Source: Buchnera aphidicola (Pentalonia nigronervosa) (GTDB lineage Bacteria; Pseudomonadota; Gammaproteobacteria; Enterobacterales; Enterobacteriaceae). From it: 64,000 nucleotides of DNA. Below the pieces are notes generated by a model. That model made no database searches and was not told the DNA's origin. It saw nothing but the letters and a program-made list of their open reading frames with translations. The stretch lies in NCBI GenBank assembly GCA_014622685.1, contig CP061275.1, forward strand, positions 496,001-560,000, given 5' to 3'. Shown here one piece after another: positions 43,044 through 52,957 of this stretch; the first letter of the stretch is position 1; every line of letters begins with the position of its first letter. A program made the position numbers and the translations under genes.

Positions 43044-44876
43044 TTAATCATCTAAAAAACTACGCAATACTTCTGATCTACTTGGATGACGAAGTTTTCT
43101 AAGGGCTTTCGCTTCAATTTGTCGTATTCTCTCACGAGTTACATCAAATTGCTTTCCAACTTCTTCTAATGTATGATCAGTATTCATGTCAATTCCAAAA
43201 CGCATGCGCAGCACTTTTGCCTCACGTGCAGTTAATCCTGATAATACGTCGTGCGTAGCTGATCGTAAACTTTCCGATGTCGCAGAATCTAAGGGTAGTT
43301 CTAAATTCGTATCTTCAATAAAATCTCCTAAATGCAAATCGTCATCATCTCCGATTGGAGTTTCCATGGATATTGGTTCTTTTGCAATTTTTAATACTTT
43401 TCTAATTTTATCTTCTGGAATTAACATTTTTTCAGATAATTCTTCTGGAGTAGGTTCGCGTCCTATTTCTTGTAACATTTGTCTAGAAATGCGGTTTAAC
43501 TTATTAATAGTTTCAATCATATGGACAGGAATGCGAATAGTGCGAGCTTGATCTGCGATAGATCGAGTAATTGCTTGTCTAATCCACCATGTAGCATAAG
43601 TGGAAAATTTATATCCTCGACGGTATTCGAACTTATCTACAGCTTTCATCAGTCCAATATTTCCTTCTTGAATTAAATCTAAAAATTGTAATCCGCGATT
43701 GGTATATTTTTTAGCAATAGAAATCACTAGTCTTAAATTCGCCTCAACCATTTCTTTTTTTGCTTTTCTGGCTTTTGCTTCTCCAATGGACATTCTTTTA
43801 TTAATATCTTTTGTTTGTTCAATAGTTAAACCAGTTTCTTGTTCAATTTGAACTAATTTATTAATACTAGAAAAAACAGTATTTTCAATAGTGTGTAATT
43901 TTTTAGACCATGGTTGGTTTGCATTTTGTTCAATTTTAAACCATTGATGATTTGCTTCATTCCCTGAAAAAATTTTTATAAAATATTTTCTAGGCATGGC
44001 ACATTGTTCTACACATAATTTCATAATGACTCTTTCTTCTGTTCGAATTCTTTCAATCATGTAACGCATATTGTTAACTAAGCGGTCAAATTGCTTTGGT
44101 ACTAATCTAAATTGTTTAAATATTTCTGAAAGATTATAAATTTCTAATAATGCATCTTTGTGTTTTCTATTTTTTCGTTTTATCACTTTGTGTGTGTTAA
44201 CAAATTGATTGCGTAGTTCAGAGAATTTTTCGTTAGCTAAAACAGGATCGACACTATGATCATTTTCATCATGTCTTTCTTCGTCATCATCTTCTGTATT
44301 TTGGTCTATGTCTAAAATATCTGATCCTATATGAATAGTCGATGGAGAAAAATATTCTTCTGCATTCGGATCAACAAAACCAGTTATTATATCAGACAAT
44401 CTGATTTGTCCCGTTTGGATACGATCGTATTGATCTAGCAGATAATTAATCGCTTCTGGATATTCTGAAACGGAACATTGAACTTGATTAATTCCATCTT
44501 CAATGCGTTTTGCTATGTCAATTTCACCTTCTCGTGTTAATAGTTCAACAGTCCCCATTTCTCGCATATACATACGAACGGGATCTGTTGTTCGTCCAGG
44601 TTCCGATTCGACATTGGATAAAACTTGTGTTGCTGCTTCTACTGTATCTTCATCTGCGTCTGTATGTATTGAGTTTAAAATTAAATCATCAGTATCTGGT
44701 GCTTCTTCAACAACTGGAATTCCCATATCATTAATCATCTGAATAATGTCATTAATTTGTTCGGAATCTATAATATCTTCTGGTAGATGATCATTGACTT
44801 CAGAATAGGTTAAATACCCCTGCTCCTTACCATGTGTAATAAGAAGTTTAAGCTGTGATTGTGGATTATGGTCCAT
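43044..44876 (-). CDS. rpoD: RNA polymerase sigma-70 factor RpoD
   Basis: This is the primary sigma factor, with 610 residues (613 in E. coli). Region 1.1 is at the start ([19 protein letters not shown]), then region 1.2 ([20 protein letters not shown]), and a non-conserved acidic segment [13 protein letters not shown] at about residues 195-210. Regions 2.1-2.4 include [20 protein letters not shown] and [10 protein letters not shown]. Region 4.2 is a helix-turn-helix, [20 protein letters not shown]. It is the last gene of the rpsU-dnaG-rpoD operon. Confidence 0.98.
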   Translation of the reverse strand: MDHNPQSQLKLLITHGKEQGYLTYSEVNDHLPEDIIDSEQINDIIQMINDMGIPVVEEAPDTDDLILNSIHTDADEDTVEAATQVLSNVESEPGRTTDPVRMYMREMGTVELLTREGEIDIAKRIEDGINQVQCSVSEYPEAINYLLDQYDRIQTGQIRLSDIITGFVDPNAEEYFSPSTIHIGSDILDIDQNTEDDDEERHDENDHSVDPVLANEKFSELRNQFVNTHKVIKRKNRKHKDALLEIYNLSEIFKQFRLVPKQFDRLVNNMRYMIERIRTEERVIMKLCVEQCAMPRKYFIKIFSGNEANHQWFKIEQNANQPWSKKLHTIENTVFSSINKLVQIEQETGLTIEQTKDINKRMSIGEAKARKAKKEMVEANLRLVISIAKKYTNRGLQFLDLIQEGNIGLMKAVDKFEYRRGYKFSTYATWWIRQAITRSIADQARTIRIPVHMIETINKLNRISRQMLQEIGREPTPEELSEKMLIPEDKIRKVLKIAKEPISMETPIGDDDDLHLGDFIEDTNLELPLDSATSESLRSATHDVLSGLTAREAKVLRMRFGIDMNTDHTLEEVGKQFDVTRERIRQIEAKALRKLRHPSRSEVLRSFLDD

Positions 44877-44900
44877 AAGATGGTATCCAACTGTCTGTTG

Positions 44901-44930
44901 ATTAAAATAATATTAATTGACTTCAGTCAA
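44901..44930 (-). promoter_or_regulatory. Possible rpoD promoter in the dnaG-rpoD spacer
   Basis: On the minus strand TTGACT (44925-44930) and TTTAAT (44901-44906) have an 18-base spacer and point into rpoD. The -35 lies within a perfect inverted repeat, ATTGACT-TC-AGTCAAT (44916-44931). In E. coli rpoD also has promoters of its own upstream. Confidence 0.4.
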
Positions 44931-44957
44931 TAATAAATTGAATGATTATTTGCACAT

Positions 44958-46709
44958 TTAAAATAATTTACATTTTTTTGATAATTTTTTGTTAATATTC
45001 CAAATTTCTTGTTTTTCACACTTTTTTAATCCTATTAATCGTTCTTTTGAAATTAAATATTCTTGTCTTTTCTCAAGAATTTTATTATATATGTTAGTCA
45101 ATGAATCTAAAAACACATTTGAAATTTCTTTTTGAACAATCATATGATCCCATCTGGATAAAATTTTTAGAATATGGATTATTTTTTTATCTCTGTACAA
45201 TTCTAATAATTGACCAGTGTTAATATTTGGATATTTTGTACAAGTATTTAATATTTCTAAGAATATAGATAGTCCTTTTATTTTTGCATTTTCAAACTGT
45301 TTAAGTTCAGGTGTTATTTTAGACAAATGAGGATTTTGTACGAGAAGACCGATTAGAATTCGCATTGAGGTTCTTTTAATTTGAAATTGTTGTATTTTTT
45401 TTGTTTCGTTTTTTTTATAATATAAAAATTTTTCAAGTTGATCATCGTCTAAAATACCTATTTTTCTTGCTAGTACCTGGCGCAAATATAACTGTATTGT
45501 ATCACTTGGTATACTATTAATTAGTGGTAACGCTTGAGCGCTTAAATGAAATTTATCATCATTAGATGATAAATTAATATTTTTTGATATGTATTTAAAA
45601 AAAAATTCCGTCATAGTCATGGCGTTTTCAATACGTTTTTGAAATTTTTCTTTTCCTTCTTTTTGAATAATAGAATCTGGATCTTCATTTTTTGGTAAAA
45701 ATACAAATTTTAATATTTTTTCGTCTGAAATATATGGTAATGAATTTTTTAAAGCGTGCCAAGATGCGTTTCTTCCAGCTGTATCGCCATCATAGCAATA
45801 TATAATTGTGCTAGAGTTTTGAAATAATAAACGAGTTTGCTCTTTAGTAATTGCCGTTCCTAGAAGAGAAACAACATAATCAATATTATATTGAGTGAGG
45901 ATTATTACATCTATATACCCTTCAACAACTAATAAATATGCAGGTTTTGGATGTTTTTTTTTTACTTGATACAATCCATAAATTTGTTTTCCTTTATGAA
46001 AAATATTTGTTTCAGGTGAATTTAGATATTTTGGAAAGGTATTATTAATTGATCGTCCACCAAATCCTAAAATTCTACCATGTTTGTCTTGTATAGGAAA
46101 TATTATGCGTCCTTGAAAACAATCATACCTTTTTCCCATTTTATTAATATTAATAATTTTTTGATCTAATAATTGTTTTTCTAAGTTTGTTGTTATATTT
46201 ATTTTACTAGAAAAAATCTGCCATTCTACATCAGAATATCCAATTAAAAACATTTGAATCATTTTTTTATTGATTCCTCTTTTGGATAAGTATTGATGTG
46301 CTATGTGCGTACAATGTATGTTTTTATGATATAGAAAAGCTATTTTATTAGTTAAAAAATACATTTTTTGTTTTTTTATATAATCATTATTATGATTTTT
46401 TTGTGAATTATGAAACGGAATCTGCATGCCATGCAATATAGAAAGCTCTTCAATACTTTCTACAAAAGTTAAATGTTCATAATGCATAAGGAAATCAATT
46501 GCGTTTCCATAGTTTCTACAACCGAAACAATAGTAAAATTGTTTTTCATAATTTACAGTAAACGATGGAGTTTTATCATAATGGAAAGGACAATTGGTTT
46601 GATAATTTTTACCATTTTTTTTTAATTTTATGCGTGTGTTAATAAGTTCTATAATGTTAGTGCGAAATAGTAATTCATTAATAAAATATTTAGGTATTGT
46701 TCCAGTCAT
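44958..46709 (-). CDS. dnaG: DNA primase DnaG
   Basis: DnaG synthesises RNA primers at the fork. It has 583 residues (581 in E. coli). The N-terminal zinc site has Cys40, His43, Cys61 and Cys64 (CPFH, CFGC). The TOPRIM core shows [10 protein letters not shown] and [12 protein letters not shown]. The C-terminal DnaB-binding domain is divergent and lysine-rich. It is preceded by rpsU and followed by rpoD, the classical macromolecular-synthesis operon. Confidence 0.98.
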   Translation of the reverse strand: MTGTIPKYFINELLFRTNIIELINTRIKLKKNGKNYQTNCPFHYDKTPSFTVNYEKQFYYCFGCRNYGNAIDFLMHYEHLTFVESIEELSILHGMQIPFHNSQKNHNNDYIKKQKMYFLTNKIAFLYHKNIHCTHIAHQYLSKRGINKKMIQMFLIGYSDVEWQIFSSKINITTNLEKQLLDQKIININKMGKRYDCFQGRIIFPIQDKHGRILGFGGRSINNTFPKYLNSPETNIFHKGKQIYGLYQVKKKHPKPAYLLVVEGYIDVIILTQYNIDYVVSLLGTAITKEQTRLLFQNSSTIIYCYDGDTAGRNASWHALKNSLPYISDEKILKFVFLPKNEDPDSIIQKEGKEKFQKRIENAMTMTEFFFKYISKNINLSSNDDKFHLSAQALPLINSIPSDTIQLYLRQVLARKIGILDDDQLEKFLYYKKNETKKIQQFQIKRTSMRILIGLLVQNPHLSKITPELKQFENAKIKGLSIFLEILNTCTKYPNINTGQLLELYRDKKIIHILKILSRWDHMIVQKEISNVFLDSLTNIYNKILEKRQEYLISKERLIGLKKCEKQEIWNINKKLSKKCKLF

Positions 46710-46734
46710 ATTTTTTATATTACAAAATTTGTTT

Positions 46735-46755
46735 CCGTTCTTGCATTAAGAACGG
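46735..46755 (-). terminator. Hairpin in the rpsU-dnaG spacer (partial terminator position)
   Basis: An 8-bp stem, CCGTTCTT with AAGAACGG, and a 5-base loop lie 20 bases after rpsU. E. coli has a partial terminator and processing site here with a similar CCGTTCTT stem. It keeps dnaG expression below rpsU. On the coding strand it is followed by AAACAAATTTT rather than a clean T-tract. Confidence 0.6.
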
Positions 46756-46774
46756 CGTTGAAAATTTATATGAT

Positions 46775-46990
46775 TTAATACATGCGAACACGTTTTGCAT
46801 TTTCTCGTATTAGTTTTTTTGTAAGGCGTTTTATAGCAGATGCTCGAGCACGTTTTCGTTCAGTAGTAGGTTTTTCATAAAACTCTCTTCTACGAATTTC
46901 AGACAAGATACCTGCTTTTTCACAAGATCGTTTAAATCGTCGCAGTGCGACATCAAATGGTTCGTTTTCGCGTATTTTTATTATTGGCAT
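46775..46990 (-). CDS. rpsU: 30S ribosomal protein S21
   Basis: S21 helps the small subunit select mRNAs. It has 71 residues, as in E. coli. It starts [20 protein letters not shown] and has the lysine/arginine-rich tail [19 protein letters not shown]. It is first in its operon and divergent from tsaD, with 220 bases of shared promoter region. Confidence 0.98.
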   Translation of the reverse strand: MPIIKIRENEPFDVALRRFKRSCEKAGILSEIRRREFYEKPTTERKRARASAIKRLTKKLIRENAKRVRMY

Positions 46991-47210
46991 TTAAAAATTA
47001 CCTCAATTAATTTTATTTAAATGATAAAAAATAATATGCATAATTTTATTTTTCTTAGTATAATTAATCCTATATCAATCAATGTAACGTTGTAAAGTAT
47101 CATTTTATATTTTTAACTGACAAGATTTGTTAGTAGAAATATTTATTATAAATATGTTTCGTATTTTTATTTTTTAGTTTTATTATTTAAATTTTTGGAT
47201 ATTACAAGTC

Positions 47211-48224
47211 ATGAAGATATTAGGTATAGAAACATCTTGTGATGATACTGGAATAGCTATATATGATAGTGAACGAGGATTATTATTTCACAGGGTATTT
47301 AATCAAAATGCATTACATAATATACATGGCGGCATTGTTCCAGAAATAGCTGCTCGTAAGCATGTACAAAATATAGTTTTATTGTTTAAAAATATGTTAG
47401 TAAAAAATAATTTTTTTAATAAAATTAATTATATTTCATATACTGCAGGACCAGGTTTAGCGAGTTCGTTACTAGTTGGTTCTACATTTGCGCATGCTTT
47501 AGGTATGTGTTTAAATATTCCAGTCATTCCAATAAATCACATGGAAGCACATTTGCTTTCACCAATGTTAGAATGTAAATCAATTAAATTTCCATTTATA
47601 GCATTGTTAGCATCAGGAAAACATACTCAAATTGTTTTTGCTAGCAAGTTAGGTTCGTATGAATTACTTGGTCGTTCTTTAGATGATGCTGCTGGTGAAG
47701 CATTTGATAAGATAGCAAAATTGTTAGGATTAAGTTATCCTGGTGGTATTGAATTATCTAAATTAGCTCGTAAAGGAATAAAAAATCGTTTTTGTTTTCC
47801 TAGACCTATGATACGTCATGCAAATTTAGATTTTAGTTTCTCAGGGTTAAAAACATTTGCTACTAATATTATTAAGCAATACGATAAAAATATGCAAGAA
47901 AAAGCAAATATAGCACGAGCATTTGAAGATGCAGTAGTTGATATATTGTTAATTAAAATTAAAAAAGCATTACAACAGAAAAAACAGAAACGTTTAATTA
48001 TTGCTGGCGGAGTTAGTGCTAACGCAATGTTAAGAAAAAAAGCAAAATTGATGATGGAAAAACATTTTAATGGTGAAGTGTTTTATGTTCGTCCAGAATT
48101 TTGCACAGACAATGCTGCTATGATTGCATATGTAGGTTTTTTACGTCATAAAAAAGCAGAAAGCATAAATCAATTAAAGATTTTAGTTAAACCAAAATGG
48201 TCTATAAGTGAGTTATTTTTTTAA
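47211..48224 (+). CDS. tsaD: tRNA threonylcarbamoyladenosine transferase subunit TsaD
   Basis: TsaD transfers the threonylcarbamoyl group to A37 of ANN-decoding tRNAs, with TsaB, TsaC and TsaE. It has 337 residues, as in E. coli. It starts MKILGIETSCDDTGIAIYD. The iron-binding HMEAH motif lies at about residues 111-115, with LDDAAGEAFDK and GGVSANAMLR later. It is divergent from rpsU and converges on ribB with 13 bases between. In many bacteria tsaD adjoins rpsU in this way. Confidence 0.98.
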   Translation: MKILGIETSCDDTGIAIYDSERGLLFHRVFNQNALHNIHGGIVPEIAARKHVQNIVLLFKNMLVKNNFFNKINYISYTAGPGLASSLLVGSTFAHALGMCLNIPVIPINHMEAHLLSPMLECKSIKFPFIALLASGKHTQIVFASKLGSYELLGRSLDDAAGEAFDKIAKLLGLSYPGGIELSKLARKGIKNRFCFPRPMIRHANLDFSFSGLKTFATNIIKQYDKNMQEKANIARAFEDAVVDILLIKIKKALQQKKQKRLIIAGGVSANAMLRKKAKLMMEKHFNGEVFYVRPEFCTDNAAMIAYVGFLRHKKAESINQLKILVKPKWSISELFF

Positions 48225-48237
48225 TTTTTTATAAATA

Positions 48238-48885
48238 TTAAATATTATTTTTTTTATTAATATATACTAATAAATCTTTTATAGTTACAATTTCCATTTT
48301 TTTATCTTTAGAAAATTGCAAAATTTCAGGTATTCGTGACATAGTACCGTCTTTATTAGTTAATTCACAAATCACACTGGTTGGTTTAAAACCAGCTAAT
48401 GAAACTATTTCAATTGCAGCTTCCGTGTGTCCAGCTCGTGCTAAAATCCCTCCATGCTTTGCTAAAAGAGGGAAAACATGGCCTGGTCTATTTAAATCAC
48501 TTGGTCGTGCGTTATCTGCTATTGCTGTTTTTATAGTCGTTAATCTATCTTTTGCTGATACGCCGGTAGATACACCTTGTGCAGCTTCTATTGTTACAGT
48601 AAAGCCTGTTTGATATGTACTAGTATTTTTTTTAACCATCATAGGCAGATTTAGTTTTTTACGTCGAGTTTCAGTAATGCAAAGACATACAATTCCGCTA
48701 CCATATCGAATCGACAACGCCATTTGCTCTACTGTCATATTTTCAGAAGCAAAAACCAAATCGCCTTCATTTTCTCGTTTTTCATCATCTAATATAATAA
48801 TACCCTGACCTGCTTTCAAAGCAAATATTGATTTTTTTACTCGTTCTATAGAATTTTTATATCCGGATAGTAATGTTTTTATCAT
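48238..48885 (-). CDS. ribB: 3,4-dihydroxy-2-butanone 4-phosphate synthase RibB
   Basis: RibB converts ribulose 5-phosphate into the four-carbon riboflavin precursor. From the ATG at 48885 ([16 protein letters not shown]) it has 215 residues (217 in E. coli). A TTG five codons upstream lies in the AGGTTG ribosome binding site. Catalytic motifs [21 protein letters not shown] and [10 protein letters not shown] are intact. E. coli ribB has an FMN riboswitch leader; the 248 bases upstream here show no such structure by eye. Confidence 0.96.
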   Translation of the reverse strand: MIKTLLSGYKNSIERVKKSIFALKAGQGIIILDDEKRENEGDLVFASENMTVEQMALSIRYGSGIVCLCITETRRKKLNLPMMVKKNTSTYQTGFTVTIEAAQGVSTGVSAKDRLTTIKTAIADNARPSDLNRPGHVFPLLAKHGGILARAGHTEAAIEIVSLAGFKPTSVICELTNKDGTMSRIPEILQFSKDKKMEIVTIKDLLVYINKKNNI

Positions 48886-48961
48886 TTTACAACCTAGCAA
48901 GTAATATTGTATTATTATATAATTTTTATTATTTTTTGATGACTGTTTTAAAAATTAATAG

Positions 48962-48980
48962 TGCAGTATTATATACTGCA
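48962..48980. terminator. Hairpin between hldE and ribB
   Basis: TGCAGTAT-TAT-ATACTGCA is a perfect 8-bp stem with a 3-base loop, about 170 bases beyond the hldE stop. On the hldE strand it is followed by CTATTAATTTTT. It could end the hldE transcript; the distance makes this uncertain. Confidence 0.35.
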
Positions 48981-49148
48981 TTAAATTTAAGAGAAATCTT
49001 AAATCTATTTTTTTTTGTGAGTTATTTATAAATAGTATGTTATAACACGTTACTATATTTTTTAGAAGCATACATTAAGATTAATCGTATAATTTTTAAA
49101 AGAATAGTATACTGATATTACAGCGTAAATATTTTTTGATTAAGCGAA

Positions 49149-50093
49149 TTATAAATTTAAAATGTTATTCAATTCACGAATGGTCAAAGTTTCAGTTCCT
49201 GTTTTTTTTATCACTATACTTGCTCCGACGTTTGCATGAAAACAGGCTTCTTCCAATGAATATCCTGTTGCTAAGGAAGCGGCGATAATTGCAATTACTG
49301 TATCTCCTGCTCCTGTAACATCATGTGCAGTTTTTGATATTACTGGAAAATGTATTGGATTTTTTTTTCTTTGAAATAACGTCATTCCCTTTTGTGCACG
49401 TGTTACTAATAATGCTGATAGATTGAGATCTAGCAATAGTTTTACACCTTTTTCAAGAATTTGACTCTCTTTGTAACATTTTCCGACTATTTTTTCGAAT
49501 TCTAATAGATTAGGAGTTAGTAAACTTGCTCCTGAATATTTTTTGAAGTTTATTCCTTTCGGATCTATTAGTACAGGAATAGATATTTTTTTTGCTAAAT
49601 AGATGATTTTTTTTATATCTATTAGTGTTCCTTTTCCATAATCTGATAATACTAAAACTTTAAATTTTGGCAGTGCATGAATAATTTTATTTTTTAATAA
49701 GTGATTTTTTGTAAAATTATATTTTTCTTGAAAATCCAATCGAATGAATTTTTTTTTCTGAATTAAAACTCTAATTTTAGTAATGGTTTTATGTTTTTGG
49801 ATAGTTATAAAATCACAATTAATTCTCGAGTGATGCAGAAGTTTTTTTAAGGTCAACCCTTCATAGTCTGAACCAATTACACCAATAATTTTGGAGAATC
49901 CGCCAATTTCTGCAATATTTTTAGCAACATTAGCTGCACCTCCAGCTTGTTTTTGAATTTTCTGAATAGGCAAAATTGGTATAGATTCATTAGATAGTAT
50001 ATTATAATTTTTATTGTACCAATAACAATCTAGAATTAAATCTCCTACAACAAGTATCAATGCGTTTCGAAAATGAATATTTTTTTTTTTCAT
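49149..50093 (-). CDS. hldE: D-beta-heptose 7-phosphate kinase domain of HldE (C-terminal domain missing)
   Basis: This is a PfkB-type sugar kinase of 314 residues. E. coli HldE has about 477 residues: a kinase domain (1-318) fused to an adenylyltransferase. Here the kinase domain is complete, with [15 protein letters not shown] near the N-terminus and the anion-hole motif [11 protein letters not shown] near residue 260. It then stops. The nucleotidyltransferase HxGH motif is not seen in the 248 bases downstream. It could phosphorylate heptose 7-phosphate but not make ADP-heptose. Divergent from cca. Confidence 0.9.
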   Translation of the reverse strand: MKKKNIHFRNALILVVGDLILDCYWYNKNYNILSNESIPILPIQKIQKQAGGAANVAKNIAEIGGFSKIIGVIGSDYEGLTLKKLLHHSRINCDFITIQKHKTITKIRVLIQKKKFIRLDFQEKYNFTKNHLLKNKIIHALPKFKVLVLSDYGKGTLIDIKKIIYLAKKISIPVLIDPKGINFKKYSGASLLTPNLLEFEKIVGKCYKESQILEKGVKLLLDLNLSALLVTRAQKGMTLFQRKKNPIHFPVISKTAHDVTGAGDTVIAIIAASLATGYSLEEACFHANVGASIVIKKTGTETLTIRELNNILNL

Positions 50094-50288
50094 AATATGA
50101 TCGCTTTTTAAAAAATAAAATTTTTATGCTGATTAATTTAAATTATAATTTATTAATATTAAAAAATTGTTTTTTTATATATTATGTAAAGTGTTTAATT
50201 AGATATGTGAGTAAATCCTAATATAATTGTTTTTTTTCTACATACTTATATTATAAATTAATTTTTTTTTGGTATGGAAGAATTTTTT

Positions 50289-51524
50289 ATGAAAATTTAT
50301 TTAGTAGGAGGGGCTGTTCGCGACGCTTTACTTAATTTGCCTGTAAAAGATAGAGATTGGGTAATTGTCGGAGGGACAAAAGAAATGCTATTGAAAAATA
50401 ATTTTCATCCAGTTGGAAAAGATTTTCCAGTATTTTTGCATCCTATTACACGCGAAGAATATGCTTTAGCACGAAAAGAAAGAAAATCTGGAACAGGACA
50501 TACTAATTTTAATGTATATTATGATGCTACAGTTACACTAGAAGAGGATTTAATAAGACGAGATTTAACAATAAATGCAATTGCACAAGATAAATATGGT
50601 AATTATATTGATCCGTATCAAGGGAAAAAAGATATTAAATTACGTATAATACGTCATGTTTCAAAGTCATTTATAGAAGATCCGTTGCGCGTATTGCGCA
50701 CAGCAAGATTTGCTGCATCTTTAATGCATCTGGGTTTTGAAATTGCAAGAGAAACTATGGAATTAATGTGTATTATCGTTAAAAAAAAAGAATTATCTTA
50801 TTTAACTGTAAATAGAATTTGGAATGAAACAGAAAAAGCTTTAAAAACTTCTAATCCCCAGGTATATTTTCAAGTGTTGTATGAATGCAAAGCATTACAA
50901 CTTTTATTTCCTGAAATACATTTTATTTATGATCAAAAAACGTTTTTTAACTATGCAGTTTGCACATGTTTAAAAAATACAATGTTAATATCTATGGGTT
51001 TATCTAAAATATCGTATTTAACAGAGGATGTGGATATTCGTTTTTCTTATTTATGTCAATTTTTATTTTTTAAAAAAATATATTATCGGTCTTTTTCAAC
51101 ATGTTATGATATCGTGTTATCTTCTTTTATAAAAAATTTGTGTGTACGTTTTAATGTTCCATTATATATTCAAGAGATTGCTGTTTTAAACGCTGGTTTT
51201 TTCTATTTTTTAAAAACGTTGGTTTATCAATCATCAAAAAATATTGTATACTTATTTTCCAAAATTGATGCTTGGAGAAAACCTGATCGCGTAAAAAAAT
51301 TAGCCTTTTTAAGTAATTTCAATTATTCAAAAAATATTAAATATCGTGATTTTTGTTTGCGTTCTAATACCTTTCTAGAAAAATCTTTTTTAGTTTTACA
51401 AAACATTTCTATTACAACAATATTAAAAAAAGGTTTTAAAGGAAAAGAGATAAAAGATGAATTAAATCGATTAAGAATTAGAAAACTGGAATTATGGCGT
51501 ACTAAAAATTATAAAAAATATTAA
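50289..51524 (+). CDS. cca: CCA-adding tRNA nucleotidyltransferase Cca
   Basis: Cca builds or repairs the CCA end of tRNAs; here most tRNA genes lack encoded CCA. The ATG at 50289 (MKIYLVGGAVRDALL) matches E. coli and has GGAAG upstream, giving 411 residues (412). An ATG at 50274 is less likely. The catalytic head is intact: GGAVRD, KDRDW (the DxD aspartates), RRDLTINA and DPLRVLRTARFAA. The C-terminal HD phosphohydrolase motif (LCHDLGKG in E. coli) reads LCQFLFFKK, so the metal-binding His and Asp are gone. Confidence 0.96.
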   Translation: MKIYLVGGAVRDALLNLPVKDRDWVIVGGTKEMLLKNNFHPVGKDFPVFLHPITREEYALARKERKSGTGHTNFNVYYDATVTLEEDLIRRDLTINAIAQDKYGNYIDPYQGKKDIKLRIIRHVSKSFIEDPLRVLRTARFAASLMHLGFEIARETMELMCIIVKKKELSYLTVNRIWNETEKALKTSNPQVYFQVLYECKALQLLFPEIHFIYDQKTFFNYAVCTCLKNTMLISMGLSKISYLTEDVDIRFSYLCQFLFFKKIYYRSFSTCYDIVLSSFIKNLCVRFNVPLYIQEIAVLNAGFFYFLKTLVYQSSKNIVYLFSKIDAWRKPDRVKKLAFLSNFNYSKNIKYRDFCLRSNTFLEKSFLVLQNISITTILKKGFKGKEIKDELNRLRIRKLELWRTKNYKKY

Positions 51525-51542
51525 TTTATTGATATTTTTCTT

Positions 51543-52339
51543 TTAGTTAATAAAATAGATTATCATGGCTATGATAAGACGATATATTCCAAAAAATATT
51601 AATGATGTGTTATTAATGATTTTCAATAGTTTTTTAATCAAAACATGTGAAACGAGAAAAGATGTGACTAGTTCAGTACATAATATCGGGTAATCCGATA
51701 TTGTAATATTTTTTATGTTATGAACGATATCTAAAAAAGAAGAACCTAATAATAAAGGAATGGAAATGATAAAAGAAAATTCAATAGCTACTGATCGTTT
51801 TAATCCTAATAGTATTCCAGCAGCAATTGTTGCACCAGATCTAGAAAAACCAGGACATAAACATAATGTTTGAAATAACCCAATAAATAACGATTGAAGT
51901 AAATTTATTTTTTTTATATGGGATGTAGTATGTTTTTTTGGTCTAAATATTTCAGATATTATTAAAAATAAACTACCGACAATTGAAGCATACATAACAT
52001 TTTTTGGATCAAACAATAATTTAATATTTCTATAAAACATACATCCTAAAAATATTGTAGGAAATATTGCAAGAAAAATATGTGTATTTTTTATTATTTT
52101 ATGAATTTTATTGTGTTTGTACGTCAGTAATATGATGATTTTTTTATAAAAAAAAATAATATAGACAATGTAGTTCCGATTTGAATAAATGTTTCAAACA
52201 TTTTTATTTTGTTATTTTCTATTTTAAACAAATGTAAAAATATGATTATGTGCCCCGTGGAAGATACAGGAAGAAACTCTGTTATTCCTTCAATAATTCC
52301 GAGAAATATTGAAATAATTATGTTATTTAAATAAAACAT
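51543..52339 (-). pseudogene. uppP: Undecaprenyl-diphosphatase UppP (BacA), frameshifted at a homopolymer
   Basis: UppP recycles the undecaprenyl carrier of cell-wall synthesis. The first frame (52339 to 52124, 71 residues) contains IIEGITEFLPVSSTGH with the catalytic glutamates. It stops after IKKSSYY. The second frame continues without a gap in the protein: from ILLTYKHNKIHK through residues encoded at 52040-51543, including PGFSRSGATI with the catalytic arginine. One extra A in a run of seven A (52135-52141, minus strand) would join them into about 265 residues (273 in E. coli). Everything else is intact, so slippage rescue, very recent loss or a sequence error are all possible. Confidence 0.88.
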
Positions 52340-52376
52340 ATTTTTTCCTTTTTGCGTACGTCAGTGTAAAACATGT

Positions 52377-52408
52377 AAAAACGGTACTGAAATGATAGCA
52401 CCGTTTTT
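52377..52408 (-). terminator. Terminator of ptsH-ptsI-crr (symmetrical)
   Basis: AAAAACGGT (52377-52385) and ACCGTTTTT (52400-52408) form a perfect 9-bp stem with a 14-base loop. Read on the minus strand, the stem ends in a run of T residues. It lies 11 bases after the crr stop. It could work in both directions. Confidence 0.8.
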
Positions 52409-52419
52409 GATTATATAAA

Positions 52420-52923
52420 TTATTTGTATAGAGACATAATCACTGTTTGTCCAGCAATAGTGGTGCCTGAATATTTCTTTATTTTTTTAAAATTTTCTAT
52501 GTTAGATATTACTACTGGAGTTAAAATAGATTGAACGTGTTGTTTTAAAAAATTTAAATCAAATTTAATAATTGGGTCACCGATACGTACTTTTTGCTTG
52601 TCTTGAGCTATTTTTGTAAAACCTTTTCCATTTAATTTTATGGTGTCGATTCCGAAATGTACAAATAATTCGATTTTCTCTTCTGAAATTATTGAAAAAG
52701 CGTGCATGCTTTTAAATATTTTTTCGATCGTCCCGTTGACTGGTGCAAGTATTTGATCACCTAATGGATTAATTGCTATTCCATCACCTACAATTTTTTT
52801 AGAAAATACTACGTCTGGCACATTTTTAATATCTATTAAGTGACCTGATAACGGAGCAAAAATATCTATTTTTTTCGAAAATTGGGATTTTTTATTATTA
52901 AAAAAATCAGAAAAGAAATTCAT
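52420..52923 (-). CDS. crr: Glucose-specific PTS enzyme IIA (Crr)
   Basis: Crr passes phosphate from HPr to the membrane glucose transporter. It has 167 residues (169 in E. coli). The two active-site histidines are seen in MHAFSI and in [17 protein letters not shown]. The N-terminal amphipathic region ([18 protein letters not shown]) is close to E. coli. It is the last gene of the ptsH-ptsI-crr operon and is followed by a strong terminator. Confidence 0.97.
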   Translation of the reverse strand: MNFFSDFFNNKKSQFSKKIDIFAPLSGHLIDIKNVPDVVFSKKIVGDGIAINPLGDQILAPVNGTIEKIFKSMHAFSIISEEKIELFVHFGIDTIKLNGKGFTKIAQDKQKVRIGDPIIKFDLNFLKQHVQSILTPVVISNIENFKKIKKYSGTTIAGQTVIMSLYK

Positions 52924-52957
52924 TTTTTTCTCCTAATTTGCTATTTTTATTTTTCCG

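Noticed and set aside
48886..49148. FMN riboswitch upstream of ribB, as in E. coli
   Set aside because: Only a short AT-rich hairpin is present; none of the conserved RFN-element segments could be read.
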